Assembly: GCA_041861885.1 (NCBI GenBank)
Contig: JBGVUE010000001.1
Coordinates: 1,848,001 to 1,912,000, forward strand
Reading direction: 5' to 3'
From: Haloimpatiens sp. FM7315
Lineage (GTDB): Bacteria > Bacillota > Clostridia > Clostridiales > Clostridiaceae
Length of the DNA: 64,000 nucleotides
This document shows, in pieces, positions 38,285 through 50,442 of this stretch. The notes under the pieces were generated by a model, which had not been told where the DNA came from, searched no databases, and saw only the letters and a list, made by a program, of their open reading frames with translations. Made by a program: the position numbers and the translations under genes. Each line of letters starts with the position of its first letter. The first letter of the stretch is position 1.

Positions 38285-39291
38285 TTATATTTGTCCTGTT
38301 ATAAACTGTACTATTATACTAACTATTGCTACATTAAACCAAACTATTAATCCTAATATTATTGGCCTTATTCCGGATTTAACCATTTTTCTAAAATCAG
38401 AACTCAAACCTATAGCAGAAAGAGCCATTACAATCATGAATTTTCCTAGTATATTAATATAATGAATGCTACCTCCTTTAAATACCCCCATGGTATTTAA
38501 AACTGATGCCACCAAAAACCAAAGAATAAACCAAGGAAATATCTTAGAAAATTTGTAGTTTACCTCTTTATTTTGCTCTGCTTCTTTTTTCTTTTTATAC
38601 GCCATAATAGCCGTAAATATTAAAGATATAGGTATTATCATAGTAGCTCTTGTTAACTTTACAATTGTAGCATATTCCCCTGCTTTATTGCTAAAAGCGT
38701 AACCTGCAGCTACCACAGATGAAGTATCATTTATAGCAGTACCTGCCCAAAGTCCAAAAGCTTTATCTGTAAAACCTATAAGATGACCAAGTGGAGGAAA
38801 AATAAGTACTGCAATAATATTAAATAAAAATATAGTGGATATTGAATAAGCTATGTCCATATCATCAGCTTCTATAATTGGAGATATAGCAGCTATAGCA
38901 GATCCTCCGCAAATTGCCGTACCAACCCCTATAAGTGTCTTCAAATCTCCTTTAACCTTAAGTAATTTTCCAAAAACATAGGCTGTAAGAAATGCTGTTG
39001 AAATTGTAAAAACAGTAACTGCTAAAGACTCTACTCCAGTAGTTTTAACCTGATTAAAACTTAAACCTGCACCTAAAACTATAATCGCCCACTGAAGTAT
39101 TTTTTTGAAGTAAATGTAACTCCTTCGTCTAAAAGCTTAGGCTTTTTCATAGAGTTATTTATTATTATACCTATTACTATTCCAAATACCGGTCCACCAA
39201 TTATAGGCATAATCTCCCCTAATTTTGTAGCAATTAAAGCAATGACAAATGCTATTATAATTCCCGGTAATAATTTTTTAATACTCTTCAT
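38285..39291 (-). CDS. YeiH-family putative sulfate exporter (one frameshift)
   Basis: 335 residues after correction, about ten membrane helices, UPF0324/YeiH family. The start is MKSIKKLLPGIIIAFVIALI with GGPVFGIVIGIIINN, and the core has GTAICGGSAIAAISPIIEAD and WAGTAINDTSSVVAAGYAFS. Relatives are predicted or shown to move sulfur compounds such as sulfate, sulfite or taurine products. The frame breaks in the T7 run at 39100-39106; one base joins SKKILQWAII. The start is ATG 39291 behind GGGAGAGAGCAG. A LysR gene lies directly upstream, as YeiE does beside YeiH in E. coli. Confidence 0.87.
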
Positions 39292-39394
39292 TTCTGCTCT
39301 CTCCCTTAAAAATCAATTTTAAATGTAATTTCCTTATTCATTTTAAGGTTAGAACATTAAAAAGTAAAATATTATTATTTTATAATATGCATAA

Positions 39395-40282
39395 TCATTT
39401 AGTTATGTATTCTTTGGCAAAGTTTACAAAAGTCCTAATTAATTTTGAAATATACTTATCTTTATGATCAATAAGGTAAAGATTCCTTATAATCCTTAAA
39501 TCATCTATTTTAGCAACTACCAATTTACCATAATTAACTTCATCTTTAACACATCTTTTTGATATGCAGGAAACACCAATTCCTGCTTCTACAGCCTTTT
39601 TTATTGCTTCTGTATGCCCAAGTTCCATGAAAATTTTAAAATCTATATCTCTTTTCTTCAAAGCATCTACAAATACCTCTCTTGTACCACTACCTTTTTC
39701 ACGTATTATTATTTTCTCTTTCAGAATATCTTCCTTTACTATTTTTTTATCCCTTGTCCAAGGGTGATCACTATTGGTTATAAAAACCAATTCATCTTCA
39801 CAAAATTTTTCAAGTCTAATTTCATCAGAATGAACCGGTCCTTCAACGAAAGCTATATCAAGCTTATTTTCCTCTATAAGCTTTACAATATTTTCTGTGT
39901 TTTCTACTATTATAGATATATCTATATCAGGATATTTCTTAGAAAATTTTCCAATAACATCTGGCATTATGTATATTCCAATAGTAGTACTAGCCCCTAT
40001 AATAAGTTTACCTCCTTTTAAACTATTAATATCCTTCATAACTCTAGACGCCTCATCATAGATATTTAATATTCTTCTAACATATTTAAGTAAAACTTCT
40101 CCATAATAAGTTAAATATATCTTTTTACCTATTCTTTCAAATAATTTAACATCTAATTCTCTTTCTAAATCATTTATAGCTTGACTAATAGATGGCTGAC
40201 TTACATATAGTTTTTCAGCTACCTTTGTCATATTGAGTTCCTTACTTACCTCATAAAAAATTCTTAGTTTTCTTTCATTCAT
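39395..40282 (-). CDS. LysR-type transcription regulator
   Basis: 295-residue LysR regulator, intact. The winged helix-turn-helix covers about 1-60 (TKVAEKLYVSQPSISQAIND), and the linker and periplasmic-binding-like effector domain follow (GKLIIGASTTIGIYIMP, AFVEGPVH). It lies 103 nt upstream of the YeiH-family gene on the same strand and probably controls it. The usual divergent layout is absent, so the shared promoter region may act on both in one direction. The effector is unknown; YeiE/CysL-like members sense sulfite or related compounds. Confidence 0.9.
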   Translation of the reverse strand: MNERKLRIFYEVSKELNMTKVAEKLYVSQPSISQAINDLERELDVKLFERIGKKIYLTYYGEVLLKYVRRILNIYDEASRVMKDINSLKGGKLIIGASTTIGIYIMPDVIGKFSKKYPDIDISIIVENTENIVKLIEENKLDIAFVEGPVHSDEIRLEKFCEDELVFITNSDHPWTRDKKIVKEDILKEKIIIREKGSGTREVFVDALKKRDIDFKIFMELGHTEAIKKAVEAGIGVSCISKRCVKDEVNYGKLVVAKIDDLRIIRNLYLIDHKDKYISKLIRTFVNFAKEYITK

Positions 40283-40419
40283 ATCTATTTCTCCCTTTAA
40301 AGCAAACTATATTATCTTATTATATAATTTTAACCTATTTTTATAAATCCTATTTTGCATAATATATTTACATTTCATTTTAAATTTAATTATATATATC
40401 AAAAAATATAAAAATAATG

Positions 40420-40448
40420 TTGAAGGTAATTCGAATATATAGTAGAAT
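40420..40448 (+). promoter_or_regulatory. Promoter of the glucose PTS gene
   Basis: TTGAAG (40420-40425), a 17-nt spacer and TAGAAT (40443-40448). The transcript would start about 45 nt before the RAT element. The rest of the 40283-40501 gap is AT-rich and shows no gene. Confidence 0.6.
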
Positions 40449-40501
40449 GAAAATGTATTTATTGTAATTTGATAATAAAAATATTTAAATATTTATTTTG
40501 C

Positions 40502-40617
40502 GTGTTACTGATTCGATTAGGCATGAACAAAATTGTTAAAGCTATCTATGTATTTACTGTTGTTCTTTTGGTAAATATATATATACATTTAATGATATTG
40601 CTCGTGCCTTTTATTTT
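40502..40617 (+). promoter_or_regulatory. GlcT-type RAT and overlapping terminator
   Basis: The leader has GTGTTACTGATTCGATTAGG then CATGAAC (40502-40528), which closely matches the ribonucleic antiterminator of Bacillus ptsG. AGGCATGA (40519-40526), the 3' part of the RAT, can also pair with TCGTGCCT (40602-40609), which is followed by TTTATTTT. The two structures are mutually exclusive. Unphosphorylated GlcT binding the RAT would block the terminator and let the PTS gene be read. No glcT gene lies in the window. Confidence 0.85.
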
Positions 40618-40641
40618 GGTAACCCGAAAGGAGAAAATTAA

Positions 40642-42672
40642 ATGATAAAAAAATCTTTTGGTGTTTTGCAACAAATTGGTAAAGCATTAATGTTGCCTGT
40701 TGCCTTACTTCCTGTTGCCGGTATACTTCTAGCACTAGGCTCTATGTTTCAAGAGACTCAGTTTCTAAACATAATACCAGCTTTAAATGCAGGATGGTTT
40801 CAAGCTTTAGCCAAAGTTATGGCTCAATCAGGAGGAATTATATTTAGTAATCTTTCTTTAATCTTTGCTGTTGGAGTTGCTGTAGGTCTTGCAGGTGGTG
40901 AAGGCGTTGCTGGCCTTGCAGCTATAGTTGGTTTCCTTATTATGAATGTTACTATGGGTCTTGTTGCAGGAGTAACTTCAGATATTGTAGCTAATAATCC
41001 AGCTTATGCAAATGTACTTGGAATACCTACCCTTCAAACGGGAGTATTTGGTGGTATTATAATTGGTATTGCCGCAGCTCAAATATACAAGAAATTTCAT
41101 AATATTGAGTTTCCAGCTTACCTAGGTTTCTTTGCAGGAAAAAGATTTGTTCCAATAGTAACTGCAGTATTTGCTCTTTTCATAGGGATAATTATGACCT
41201 TTGCATGGCCACCTATTCAAGATGGCTTAAATATATTTTCACATAGCATGATTGATGCAAACAAAACTTTTGCCGCCTTCGTATTTGGAGTTATAGAAAG
41301 AAGTCTTATTCCTTTTGGATTACATCATATTTTCTATAATCCATTTTGGTTCCAATTTGGAGAATATACAACAAAAGCTGGAGAAATCGTTCGTGGTGAT
41401 AATTTAATATTCTTTGCACAGCTTAAAGATCATGTTACTTTAACAGCTGGTACATTTATGACTGGTAAGTTTCCATTTATGATGTTTGGACTTCCCGCAG
41501 CAGCTTATGCTATGTACAAAGAAGCTAAACCTGAAAATAGAAAATTAGTTGGAGGTTTATTGTTTTCAGCAGCCTTAACATCTTTCTTAACAGGTATAAC
41601 GGAACCCATTGAATTCTCATTCTTATTCGTTGCACCAATACTATTTGCAATTCACTGTGTATTTGCTGGTTTATCCTTCATGACAATGCAAATATTAAAA
41701 GTTAAAATAGGTATGACGTTTTCAGGTGGATTAATTGACTTCTTACTATTTGGTGTTTTTCCAAATAGAACTAGTTGGTGGTTAGTTATTGTAGTAGGCC
41801 TGTTTTTTGCAGTAATTTACTACTTTGGATTTAGATTTGCCATTAGAAAATTTAATTTAAAAACTCCTGGAAGAGAAGAAGAAGGAAAAGAAAAAGTAAT
41901 AGTAAATGTTAAAGGATTCGAACTTGCTACAGCAGTACTTGCTGCCCTGGGAGGAAAATCAAATATAAAAAACCTAGATGCTTGTATAACTCGCCTTCGT
42001 GTATCTGTTAACGACATTAAAAAAGTTGACAAAAATCAATTAAAAAGCCTTGGTGCTGCAGGTGTTATGGAAGTTGGAAACAATATTCAAGCAATATTTG
42101 GACCAAAATCCGACCAATTAAAAAGCCAAATTAAAAACATCATTGATGGGAAAATTATTACTTATGCTTCAAAAGAATCAGTAGACAAGAACTCTTTAGT
42201 TAAAAAAGAAGAGGATAACTTATTTGTTTCTCCTATTGAAGGAAAAATTCTTTCTATTGCAGAAGTTCCAGATGAAGTTTTTTCTCAAAAAATGATGGGT
42301 GATGGTTTTGCTATAGAGCCTTCAAAGGATCTAGGAGAAGTAGTTTCTCCTGTAAACGGAACTGTAATGACAGTATTTCCAACAAAACACGCTATAGCGA
42401 TAATGTCAGATAACGGTAATGAAATACTAATCCACATAGGTATTGATTCTGTAAATCTTAAAGGAGAAGGTTTTGAAGTTTTAGCTAAAGAAGGAGATAA
42501 GATAACTGCTGGTCAGTTATTACTAAAAGTAAATTTTGGAGAAATAAAAACTAAAATTCCATCTATAATTACACCTATTATCTTCACTAACCTACCTGAA
42601 GATAAAAAAGTTTCAGTTAAAAATGGTGATAAAGTAACTGTGGGACAGAAAAATATAATTACAATAATTTAA
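40642..42672 (+). CDS. ptsG: Glucose-type PTS enzyme IICBA
   Basis: 676-residue phosphotransferase permease that carries and phosphorylates a hexose. IIC spans about 1-410 with [20 protein letters not shown] and [15 protein letters not shown] has the phospho-Cys (about Cys448) in [16 protein letters not shown] has the phospho-His (about His598) in [11 protein letters not shown]. The domain order C-B-A and the GlcT-type leader point to glucose; N-acetylglucosamine permeases share the layout, so the sugar is not certain. Intact. The start is ATG 40642 behind GAAAGGAG. Monocistronic with terminator at 42712-42759. Confidence 0.93.
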   Translation: MIKKSFGVLQQIGKALMLPVALLPVAGILLALGSMFQETQFLNIIPALNAGWFQALAKVMAQSGGIIFSNLSLIFAVGVAVGLAGGEGVAGLAAIVGFLIMNVTMGLVAGVTSDIVANNPAYANVLGIPTLQTGVFGGIIIGIAAAQIYKKFHNIEFPAYLGFFAGKRFVPIVTAVFALFIGIIMTFAWPPIQDGLNIFSHSMIDANKTFAAFVFGVIERSLIPFGLHHIFYNPFWFQFGEYTTKAGEIVRGDNLIFFAQLKDHVTLTAGTFMTGKFPFMMFGLPAAAYAMYKEAKPENRKLVGGLLFSAALTSFLTGITEPIEFSFLFVAPILFAIHCVFAGLSFMTMQILKVKIGMTFSGGLIDFLLFGVFPNRTSWWLVIVVGLFFAVIYYFGFRFAIRKFNLKTPGREEEGKEKVIVNVKGFELATAVLAALGGKSNIKNLDACITRLRVSVNDIKKVDKNQLKSLGAAGVMEVGNNIQAIFGPKSDQLKSQIKNIIDGKIITYASKESVDKNSLVKKEEDNLFVSPIEGKILSIAEVPDEVFSQKMMGDGFAIEPSKDLGEVVSPVNGTVMTVFPTKHAIAIMSDNGNEILIHIGIDSVNLKGEGFEVLAKEGDKITAGQLLLKVNFGEIKTKIPSIITPIIFTNLPEDKKVSVKNGDKVTVGQKNIITII

Positions 42673-42711
42673 TATTGTTATTCAGAAAATTTTACTTTAA
42701 AAACAACATAA

Positions 42712-42759
42712 AATAAGAAAAATAGTAGAAGTGATCTTCCTTCTGCTATTTTTCTTATT
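42712..42759 (+). terminator. Terminator of ptsG
   Basis: AATAAGAAAAATAGTAGAAG pairs with CTTCTGCTATTTTTCTTATT around a 9-nt loop with one wobble pair. The arms are A/T-rich on both sides. Confidence 0.85.
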
Positions 42760-42909
42760 TATTAACTACATTGACATATCAATTTATTTTGATCTAATAT
42801 TATTTTTTAATAATATTTTTACATTTGAAAATTTTGTAACTAATCCTTAAATCAATCATAATATATAGTGGAACAATTAAGTTAATCTTTGAAAGAAGGT
42901 TAAAAAATA

Positions 42910-44956
42910 ATGAGGAGTATCAAATCAAAAATCATTCTGGTATTTACTATATTTATGAGCCTTATTCTTATAATTACATCAAATATAAATTATAAAATTG
43001 CTAAAAATAGGTTAACAGAACAATTTATTAGAGATGAGAATAATAACGTACAGAAAATATCAGTTGAAATAAATACCAGAGTAAGTAATGCTGAAAATAT
43101 AAGTAATGTAATTTCTGAGATAAGTGAAAATCTTGATTATAATGCTAAAAATTATAAATATATAAAAGTATATCTTACAGAGTGTCTATCAAATATTTTA
43201 AAAAGCAACCCTGATTTGGAGACAAGCTACACTTTTTATAATAAAGATTTTCAAATAGAAAAAGAAATGCCTTATGTTTGCATTTTAAAAGATACAGAAA
43301 AAGGATGTATAACTTTTGAGGAAGAAAATATTGATGGATTTAAATACTGGGAACAAGATTGGTATAAAACTGCTATATCTGCGAAAGATTTTGTTTGGAC
43401 TGAACCCTATTTCGAAGAAGCTACCGGTAGAAAACTTATTTCTGGAGCTAAAAAACTAACAAATAATAAAGGTGATATAATAGGTGTATCTGGAATAGAT
43501 CTTAATTTAAACTCCATAGAAAAAATGATGAAAAATGTTAAGCTTGAAAATAAAGGATCTGCATTTCTAGTTTCATCTAAGGGGTCATTTATTTATCATC
43601 CAAATAAAGATTATATACTGAGAAAGAATATAAAAAATGAAAGTTATTTAAATAAAATTAGTAGTGAAATATCCAATAAAGATAATGGATATAAGCTAAT
43701 AAAATATAATAATGCTGATTATTATCTATTTTATAGCAAAGTTAAATCCTCAAACTGGTCACTAATATTTGCAATACCTGCTGACTATATTGAAAAACAA
43801 CTTAAAAAAATTCTTATAACTAACACTGAAATACTAATTTTAGGAATGAGTGCATTTATAATTGTAACTATAATTTTTGCAAAAAAAGTTTTAAAAATAT
43901 AGATATAGGCATGAATGCATCAAAGGAACTAGCTAAAGGTAATTTATCTTCTTCTTTTAAACCAAAAGGAAAAGATGAAATATCCATTTTAATTAATTCA
44001 ATAAATAATTCTTCAAAATCTATACGAGATATCATTATTAAATTAGACTCTGATATCTCTAACCTAAACACTATATCAAAAAAACTAGAGGAAACAAATG
44101 ATAATCTAGCCTGCTCTTCAAGCAATATTTCTGCTGAAATAAAAAATGTTCAAAATGATATTTTATTACAAAATGGAAGTATAAACGAAATAAATAATAA
44201 ATTTAACCATATTGATTCATATACTAAAGAAATATATATTGCTTCTAAAGAAAATGTTAATAAAACAAATCAAAGCAACAAAGTAATTACAAGCACCACT
44301 GTTATTATTGATAAATCAATAGAACAGTTAGATAAAGTTCTAACTCTAATCTCAACAGCTACAAATGCTATAAAGAACTTAGATAAAAGAACTAACCAAA
44401 TTGAAAATATTTTGAGCTTAATAAAAGACATCTCAGACCAAACCAATTTGTTAGCTCTAAATGCTAGTATTGAAGCTGCAAAAGCAGGGAAACAAGGTCA
44501 AGGTTTTGCAGTTGTTGCAGAAGAAATCAGGAAATTAGCCAATGAAACAGATAACACCCTAGATTCAATAAAATCCCTTATTTTCGAAATTAGTGACGAA
44601 TCTCATAAAACTATAAATTCTATGAATTTAAATTCAGAAAATGTAATAGAGGAATTAAGTAATATAAAAGCTGCTCAAAAAACTTAGGTAATGTTGTTGA
44701 AAACATTGATAATTTTGAGCATTTCTCCAAAAAATTAAAAGATATGATAGAAGATTTAGATAAATCAAATAATTTTGTTAAGAATCTTGTAGAGGGAATA
44801 GCTAGCTCTTCAAAAGAAATTCAGACCGCAATAGACAATATAATTAAAGACACAGAAAAGCAAAACACAACAACACAAAATTTAACAAGTGGTTCTAACT
44901 CATTAAAATCTTTATCAACTTCACTAGAAAATATTATATCGAAATTTAAACTTTAG
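42910..44956 (+). CDS. Methyl-accepting chemotaxis protein with dCache sensor (two frameshifts)
   Basis: 682 residues after correction. TM1 covers about 8-28, then comes a periplasmic dCache-like sensor (about 35-290, with [18 protein letters not shown] and [13 protein letters not shown]). TM2 covers about 300-325, then a HAMP linker. The signalling hairpin has [18 protein letters not shown] and [15 protein letters not shown], with a few added coils at the C-terminus. Frames break in the A5 run near 43895 and the A6 run near 44681; one base each gives exactly 683 codons. The start is ATG 42910. Ligand unknown. CheV is encoded at 12 kb. Confidence 0.92.
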
Positions 44957-45039
44957 TAATATAAGAAAGCTGTTTACAGAAAACCTTTCACATTCTCAAT
45001 ACAATTCTAAACAACACCTAAAAATTTTAAACTAATATG

Positions 45040-45076
45040 AAAAAAACCTAGCAAAAGAGATTTACTAGGTTTTTTT
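45040..45076. terminator. Bidirectional terminator overlapping a gene end
   Basis: AAAAAACCTAG and CTAGGTTTTTT form an 11-bp stem with a 13-nt loop. The right arm contains the last codons and stop of the GGDEF gene, so two convergent genes share it. Confidence 0.85.
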
Positions 45077-47644
45077 CATGCAATTTTTCCCATTAGATTT
45101 CATTATTTTTTTAAGTTTATACATTCTGTCATCTGCTATTTTTACTAAATCAGTAAAATCATTTCCATCCTCATTATAACTTGCTATTCCATAGCTAAAA
45201 CTACACACATATTTTTGTTTATCAAAAATAATAGGATTCTCATTAAAATACAAATTTAAATCATCAAAATTTGAAGTTAATTTATCTAAGCTTGTATTAT
45301 AAAATACACCAATAAATTCATCTCCACCAAATCTTGCTATAATGTCATAATCATTTCCATATTTTTTTAAACCTTTTGAAAAATATCTAATAAATTCATC
45401 TCCTGATAAATGCCCATAATTATCATTGACAAATTTTAAACCATTTAAGTCAAAAATGGCAACATATAGTTTTTTACTTAATTTCATTGATTGATATACC
45501 TTTGTATAAACTAATTGCTCAAAATAACTTCTGTTGAATAACCCCGTTAATTTGTCATATCTAGATAAATATATGGTTTCTTCATAAAGTTCATGTTTTG
45601 AAATAGTAATGGCTAACTGGTATCTTACATACTCCATAAGTTCAAATTCTCTTTCTCCAAAAGAATTAAGCTCCTTACTCTCCAAATTAATAAAACCATA
45701 TAGCTTGTTTTTTATAAAAATCGGTGCGCAAATCACAGATTTTATATCCCTTCCATCCTCAGGCTTTAAAATTCCATTAATATTCATTTTATCGATTTCA
45801 TTAGCAATGACAGTGTTTTTTATATTTCCTTTAGTTACAATATAAGGTATTGATTTTTCTAGATTTACTGAAAAAGACTTTACTTCTTCTTCTAAATAAT
45901 TTTCCGCAACTGCTACTTTTAATATATTTTCATCATCTAAAATCAAAAGAGTACCAGCACTACCTACATTTATACACTTATACACTTTTTTTAAAACCAT
46001 CTTAAATAGATTATTAATATCATGCTCTTCATTGATGTAATGCCCTATCTCTATCATTACTTCTTTTAATTTTAGTAATTTTTTTATCTTATCTTGATTC
46101 TCTCTCTCTTTTGTAATATCTAGTATTACACCAACAAATCCCTTTACTTCATCATCAGTATTTACTATTGCAGCCTCATTAAATATAACGTCGTGGATAG
46201 TATCATCGCTATACTTAACTTGAGATTCATAAACTAGTTTCCCCTTATTTTTTATTAAGTTCTTCTCTATCTTCTTAAATCTATTGGTTAGTTTTTGGGG
46301 ATAAATCTCATAATCACTATTTCCTATAATACTCCTTTTACTTAATCCCAAATATTCCATAAATGAAGCATTACAATGAGTGTATTTACCATTTTCATCT
46401 TTTGAAAAAATAGGGCTTGGTATAGTATCAATAAGCACTTGAAAAAAATAAACATTTTCCTTAAGTTCTTTTTCAGAACCTCTTATTGCATTTATTAAAG
46501 TTTCTAAGCGATTCTGCATTGATTCAATAGCTGAGGAAAGTTCTCCAAATTCATCATTTCTAAATGATACACTATTTGGAATCTTTCTTTTTAAATTTCC
46601 ATAACTAATATAACTTAAATGCTTTTTCAAATCTAAAATTGGTTTTGAAAATCTATTTGAAAAAATATAGCCATAAACAACGCTATTATTATAAATATAA
46701 GAAGAGTTTTAAGAATGCCCATCTCAACTTTATCCACTTGTTCCAAAAACTCACTTTTTTCAATAACTGAAATTAGTTTCAACTTACTTTTTTCAGATGA
46801 ATATACATTTATTAATTTTTCATTTCCATCTAATTTTACAGTAAATACACCTGATTTTACTTTCTCAATATCAAAAGGTCCATTACCTTTTAATTCTTTA
46901 AAATTCTTAAATGTTGTAGTTGAATCATTAGGATTTGCTATTATTACTCCTTTACTATTTGTTAATATAATATATCCGTTTTTTCCTATTTTCATTTTGT
47001 TAACCATACTAGTTATCTCTTGTAAATTCAAATCTATTCCTTGAACGCCAACAATTTCATTTTTACTATTTTTTATAGTCTTAACAATACTTATAACCGT
47101 TTCATTGGCACCTGGATAATAATAAGGTGAAGTTATTACCGTTTGACCTGGTTTACTTATTGCCTCTTTATACCAAGGTCTTTCCCTTGGATCATAATTT
47201 TTACTTATATATCCCTCTGGCCACTGTATAAATCCTCCATCCTTTGTTCCCATATATATGTACTTAAGAACAGAGCTATTATGACCAAACTCTGAATATA
47301 AATTATAAATTTGTTTTTCTATGCCTCTGCTTTTTGAAGGCATCATTTTAGTAATTTCATCACAATTAATATACTTAGTAATATTATTATCTACATTTGT
47401 CACCACTGTGTTATTAGATAAAAAGCTAATATTTTCTTTAATATTACCCAAATACATATTTATCAAATTATCTATTCTTACCATATCTTCTTTAGTTCGC
47501 TTAAAAAATAAATTTTCTAAATACTTATTAAACTCACTACTAACATGATTCATAATAAATATATTTGGCATTATTATTAAAAATATCATACAAATAATTA
47601 GCTTATTTCTAATACTTAAAAATCTAAATTTTTTTTATACTCAT
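45065..47644 (-). CDS. Diguanylate cyclase with dCache, HAMP, PAS and GAF (two frameshifts)
   Basis: 859 residues after correction. Membrane helix 1 (about 15-37), periplasmic dCache-like sensor (about 50-300; DPRERPWYKEAI, GVQGIDLNL), helix 2 (about 305-325), HAMP, PAS (FSKDENGKYTHCNASFMEYL), GAF (about 520-680) and GGDEF (RFGGDEFIGVF, catalytic motif intact). It makes cyclic di-GMP from GTP. One extra A in the run at 47629-47636 and one missing base near 46643 cancel, so the corrected length equals the span. The start is ATG 47644 behind GAGGTG. The convergent chemoreceptor has the same class of sensor. Confidence 0.9.
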
Positions 47645-47742
47645 TTCATGCACCTCAAATTATAGTGATATTACTTATTATAGCATTATGTTCACTTATA
47701 GAGTATTTATTTTTTATATATATTTACCTTTTATCATTAAAT

Positions 47743-47789
47743 TAATAAAAGTACAGAAAATTTATAATATTATTTCCGTACTTTTATTA
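47743..47789 (-). terminator. Terminator of the sod gene and chelatase operon
   Basis: TAATAAAAGTAC and GTACTTTTATTA form a perfect 12-bp stem, 31 nt past the sod stop, with T-rich flanks. Confidence 0.78.
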
Positions 47790-47819
47790 ATTCATTTAAC
47801 TTATAAAAAATTTTTTAAA

Positions 47820-48439
47820 CTACTTATTATAGCTCTCATAGATTTCTTCAATCTTTGACCAATTAATAATTTTCCATAGGTTTTTAACATATTCATTTCT
47901 TAAATTTTTATATTTTAAATAGTAAGCATGTTCCCAAACATCTATAGCAAGCAGTGGCTTTTTATTTAAACTTAAAGGGGAATCCTGATTCATAGTTTTA
48001 ATAATCTGAAGCTTTCCATTTTCATCTAATACAAGCCATCCCCATCCGGATCCAAACTGCGAAATAGAAGCATTACTTAATTGAGTTTTCATTTTTTCAA
48101 AACTTCCAAAATCTCTTATAATTACCTCCATTAATTTTCCTTCTGGTTTTTGCTTTCCTTTAGATTTAGGGTGCAAAATAGAGAAGTAAAAATTATGATT
48201 AGAAACTCCCCTCCTTGATTTATAACCCCTTGTGTTATTTCCTTTGGTATATTATCAATATCTCCTAATATATCCTCTATTGTTTTTCCCTTTGTAAATT
48301 CTTCATAATCCTTTAAAATTGTATTTAAATTATTTACATAACTTTGCAAATGTTTTTCGTAATGAGTTTTCACTGTTAGTTTGTCTATATAGGGTTCTAA
48401 ATCATGGTATTTGTAGGTTAATTTAATCTTTTCATACAC
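47820..48439 (-). CDS. Iron/manganese superoxide dismutase (one frameshift)
   Basis: 206 residues after correction. It removes superoxide. Family features: a metal-ligand His in YEKHLQSYVNNLN, VINQGGGVSNHNFYF with a second His, FGSGWGWLV, and DVWEHAYYLKYKN with the Asp and His ligands. The frame breaks in the GGGG run near 48212, and one base restores it. The start is probably GTG 48439 behind AGGGAG. Its start lies 26 nt after the chelatase D subunit stop with no terminator between, so it is the last gene of the long chelatase operon. A Mn or Fe preference cannot be told. Confidence 0.9.
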
Positions 48440-48465
48440 CTTAAAACACTCTCCCTTTTTAAATT

Positions 48466-50432
48466 TTATATACCCTTTCTAACGGTGTTTGCAATTTCTT
48501 CTGCCTTTAAATCTTCAATTTTGTAATAATCAGCCTTTAAAGCTTTGCTAATTTCTTTAGCCATCTCTAACTTTACAAAACCTCTCTCGCAATCTATTAC
48601 TATACTTTGTATGTTTTTTTCTCTTATTTTATGCGCGATATTCAAAGTTTCCTTAAAAGGTTCCTTAGAATCACCGTGATAATTAACTCTACCATCAGAG
48701 ACTAAAACCATAACAGGAACAATTTCCTTATCTCTTTTTTCACAAGTTTTAAATACTTCATAAGCCTTTTGTAATCCAAATCCTATAGGAGTCTTTCCTC
48801 CTGTTGGCATGACTTCTAATTGTTTTTTTGCCATTTCAACACTTCTGGTTGCATTTAAAAGTACTTCTGCCCTATCTTTTCTAAAAGCAATCATTCCTAC
48901 CTTGTCTCTTTTTTCATAGGCATCTGTTAAAAGTGACATTATTGCTCCTTTAACTTCCTTCATTCTTTTATTTGCGCCCATAGAACTGCTCGCATCTACT
49001 ACAAAAAGAATAGTTGCACCAGTCCTCTTTTCCCTTACTTTTTCCTTAATATCACTTTTTCTTATATCAATAGCTAGGCTTCCTTCACAGTTTCTAAATT
49101 TTTGATAGGGTGCAGCTGCCCTTACTGTTGCATCAAAAGCTAAATCCTTAACTTTATTATTGCACTCTTTATACCTTACATATCTACCTTCTGAAACTGA
49201 AGTTTTAGTCTTAATTCTCTTACCACTACCTGATCTTTTTTTCTGTCCTTTACTTTAACACTTATTTTTTTCACCTTAAATATTTTTCCAATATCAGCTA
49301 TCTCTTCTTTTAACTCCCCATTTTTCTTATCTTCTCTATTTTCATCTTTTTTCTTCTGACTTCTATCTTGATTTTCTTTGATTTCCTCTTGTATTTTGGA
49401 ATTATCTATATCATTCTTTTCATTGTTGTTTGCTTTTTCACTACCTTTGCCATCATGATTTTTTTCTTCTTTACTTCCCCTACCTTCATTATTTTGCTTA
49501 TTATCTTTTTCATTGCTACTACTTGAATCATCTTTACTAGAATCTGATTTCATTTCATCTTTTTTCTCATTGCTTTGCCCATTTTTTGCATCCTTCATTC
49601 TATGTGGCAGTACAAACAAAGAAGCCTCTTTTAAATCTTGTGAATTAATATAGTATCTGCCATCTAGTGCAGCTATTGCTTTAGCTGTTTCAATTAATAT
49701 TATCTCTCCTCTATGGCCATCACAATTAGATGCCTTTGCCAGCTGAGCTGCAAAGTTTAAAGCTTGCTCTTTAACTTTAATTGAATTTACAATAGCTTTA
49801 GCCTTAATTATCTCATCTCTTAATATGTTTTCCTCGTATTCCCATAAAGATTCATATTTATAAGGATTTTTTTCATATTCTAGTCTTCTTTTTATTATCT
49901 CAACTCTTTGAGGTAATTTTTTACATCCTTTTACCTCTACATATAATCCAAATCTATCTAAAAATTCACTTCTTAAGGCACCTTCCTCTGGATTCATAGT
50001 TCCAACTAGAATAAATTTACACTCCTCTTTTATTGAAAGGCCTTCTCTTTCTATTACATTGATACCATTAGTTTCTAGTATACAATTAACTATATGTTCA
50101 CTTAATAAATTCACTTCATCTACATAAAGAATATTACCATTAGCTTTTCTTAATATTCCTTCTTCTAATTCTTTTTTTCCTTTACTAATAGCACTTTCAA
50201 TATTTATTCCACCAACAAGTCTATCTTCTGTTACATTTAAGGGCAAATCTACTACTTTTATATCCTTTAAAACTCTACTAAGTCCCCTTACTGAAGTAGA
50301 TTTAGCAGTTCCTTTTTCACCACATATAAGCACTCCACCAATTTTAGGATTTATTATACTGAGAATTAGTGCTCTTTTAAGCTTTTCCTGTCCAATTATT
50401 GCCGCAAAGGGAAATACACTATTTCTAAACAT
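48466..50432 (-). CDS. chlD: Magnesium/cobalt chelatase D-type subunit (AAA+ and VWA, one frameshift)
   Basis: 655 residues after correction. N-terminal AAA+ domain: Walker [11 protein letters not shown] (about 38-47), Walker [11 protein letters not shown] and [11 protein letters not shown] long acidic, Ser/Asn/Lys-rich linker covers about 275-375. The C-terminal von Willebrand A domain has a MIDAS motif in VVDASSSMG and LVSDGRVN. The layout is that of BchD/ChlD, which joins the I subunit to the CobN/BchH subunit. The frame breaks in the A4 run near 49190, between the linker and the VWA domain. The start is ATG 50432, 10 nt after the chlI stop. Unlike classical D subunits, its AAA+ Walker A looks intact. 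Confidence 0.88.
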
Positions 50433-50442
50433 AGTTTTTCCC

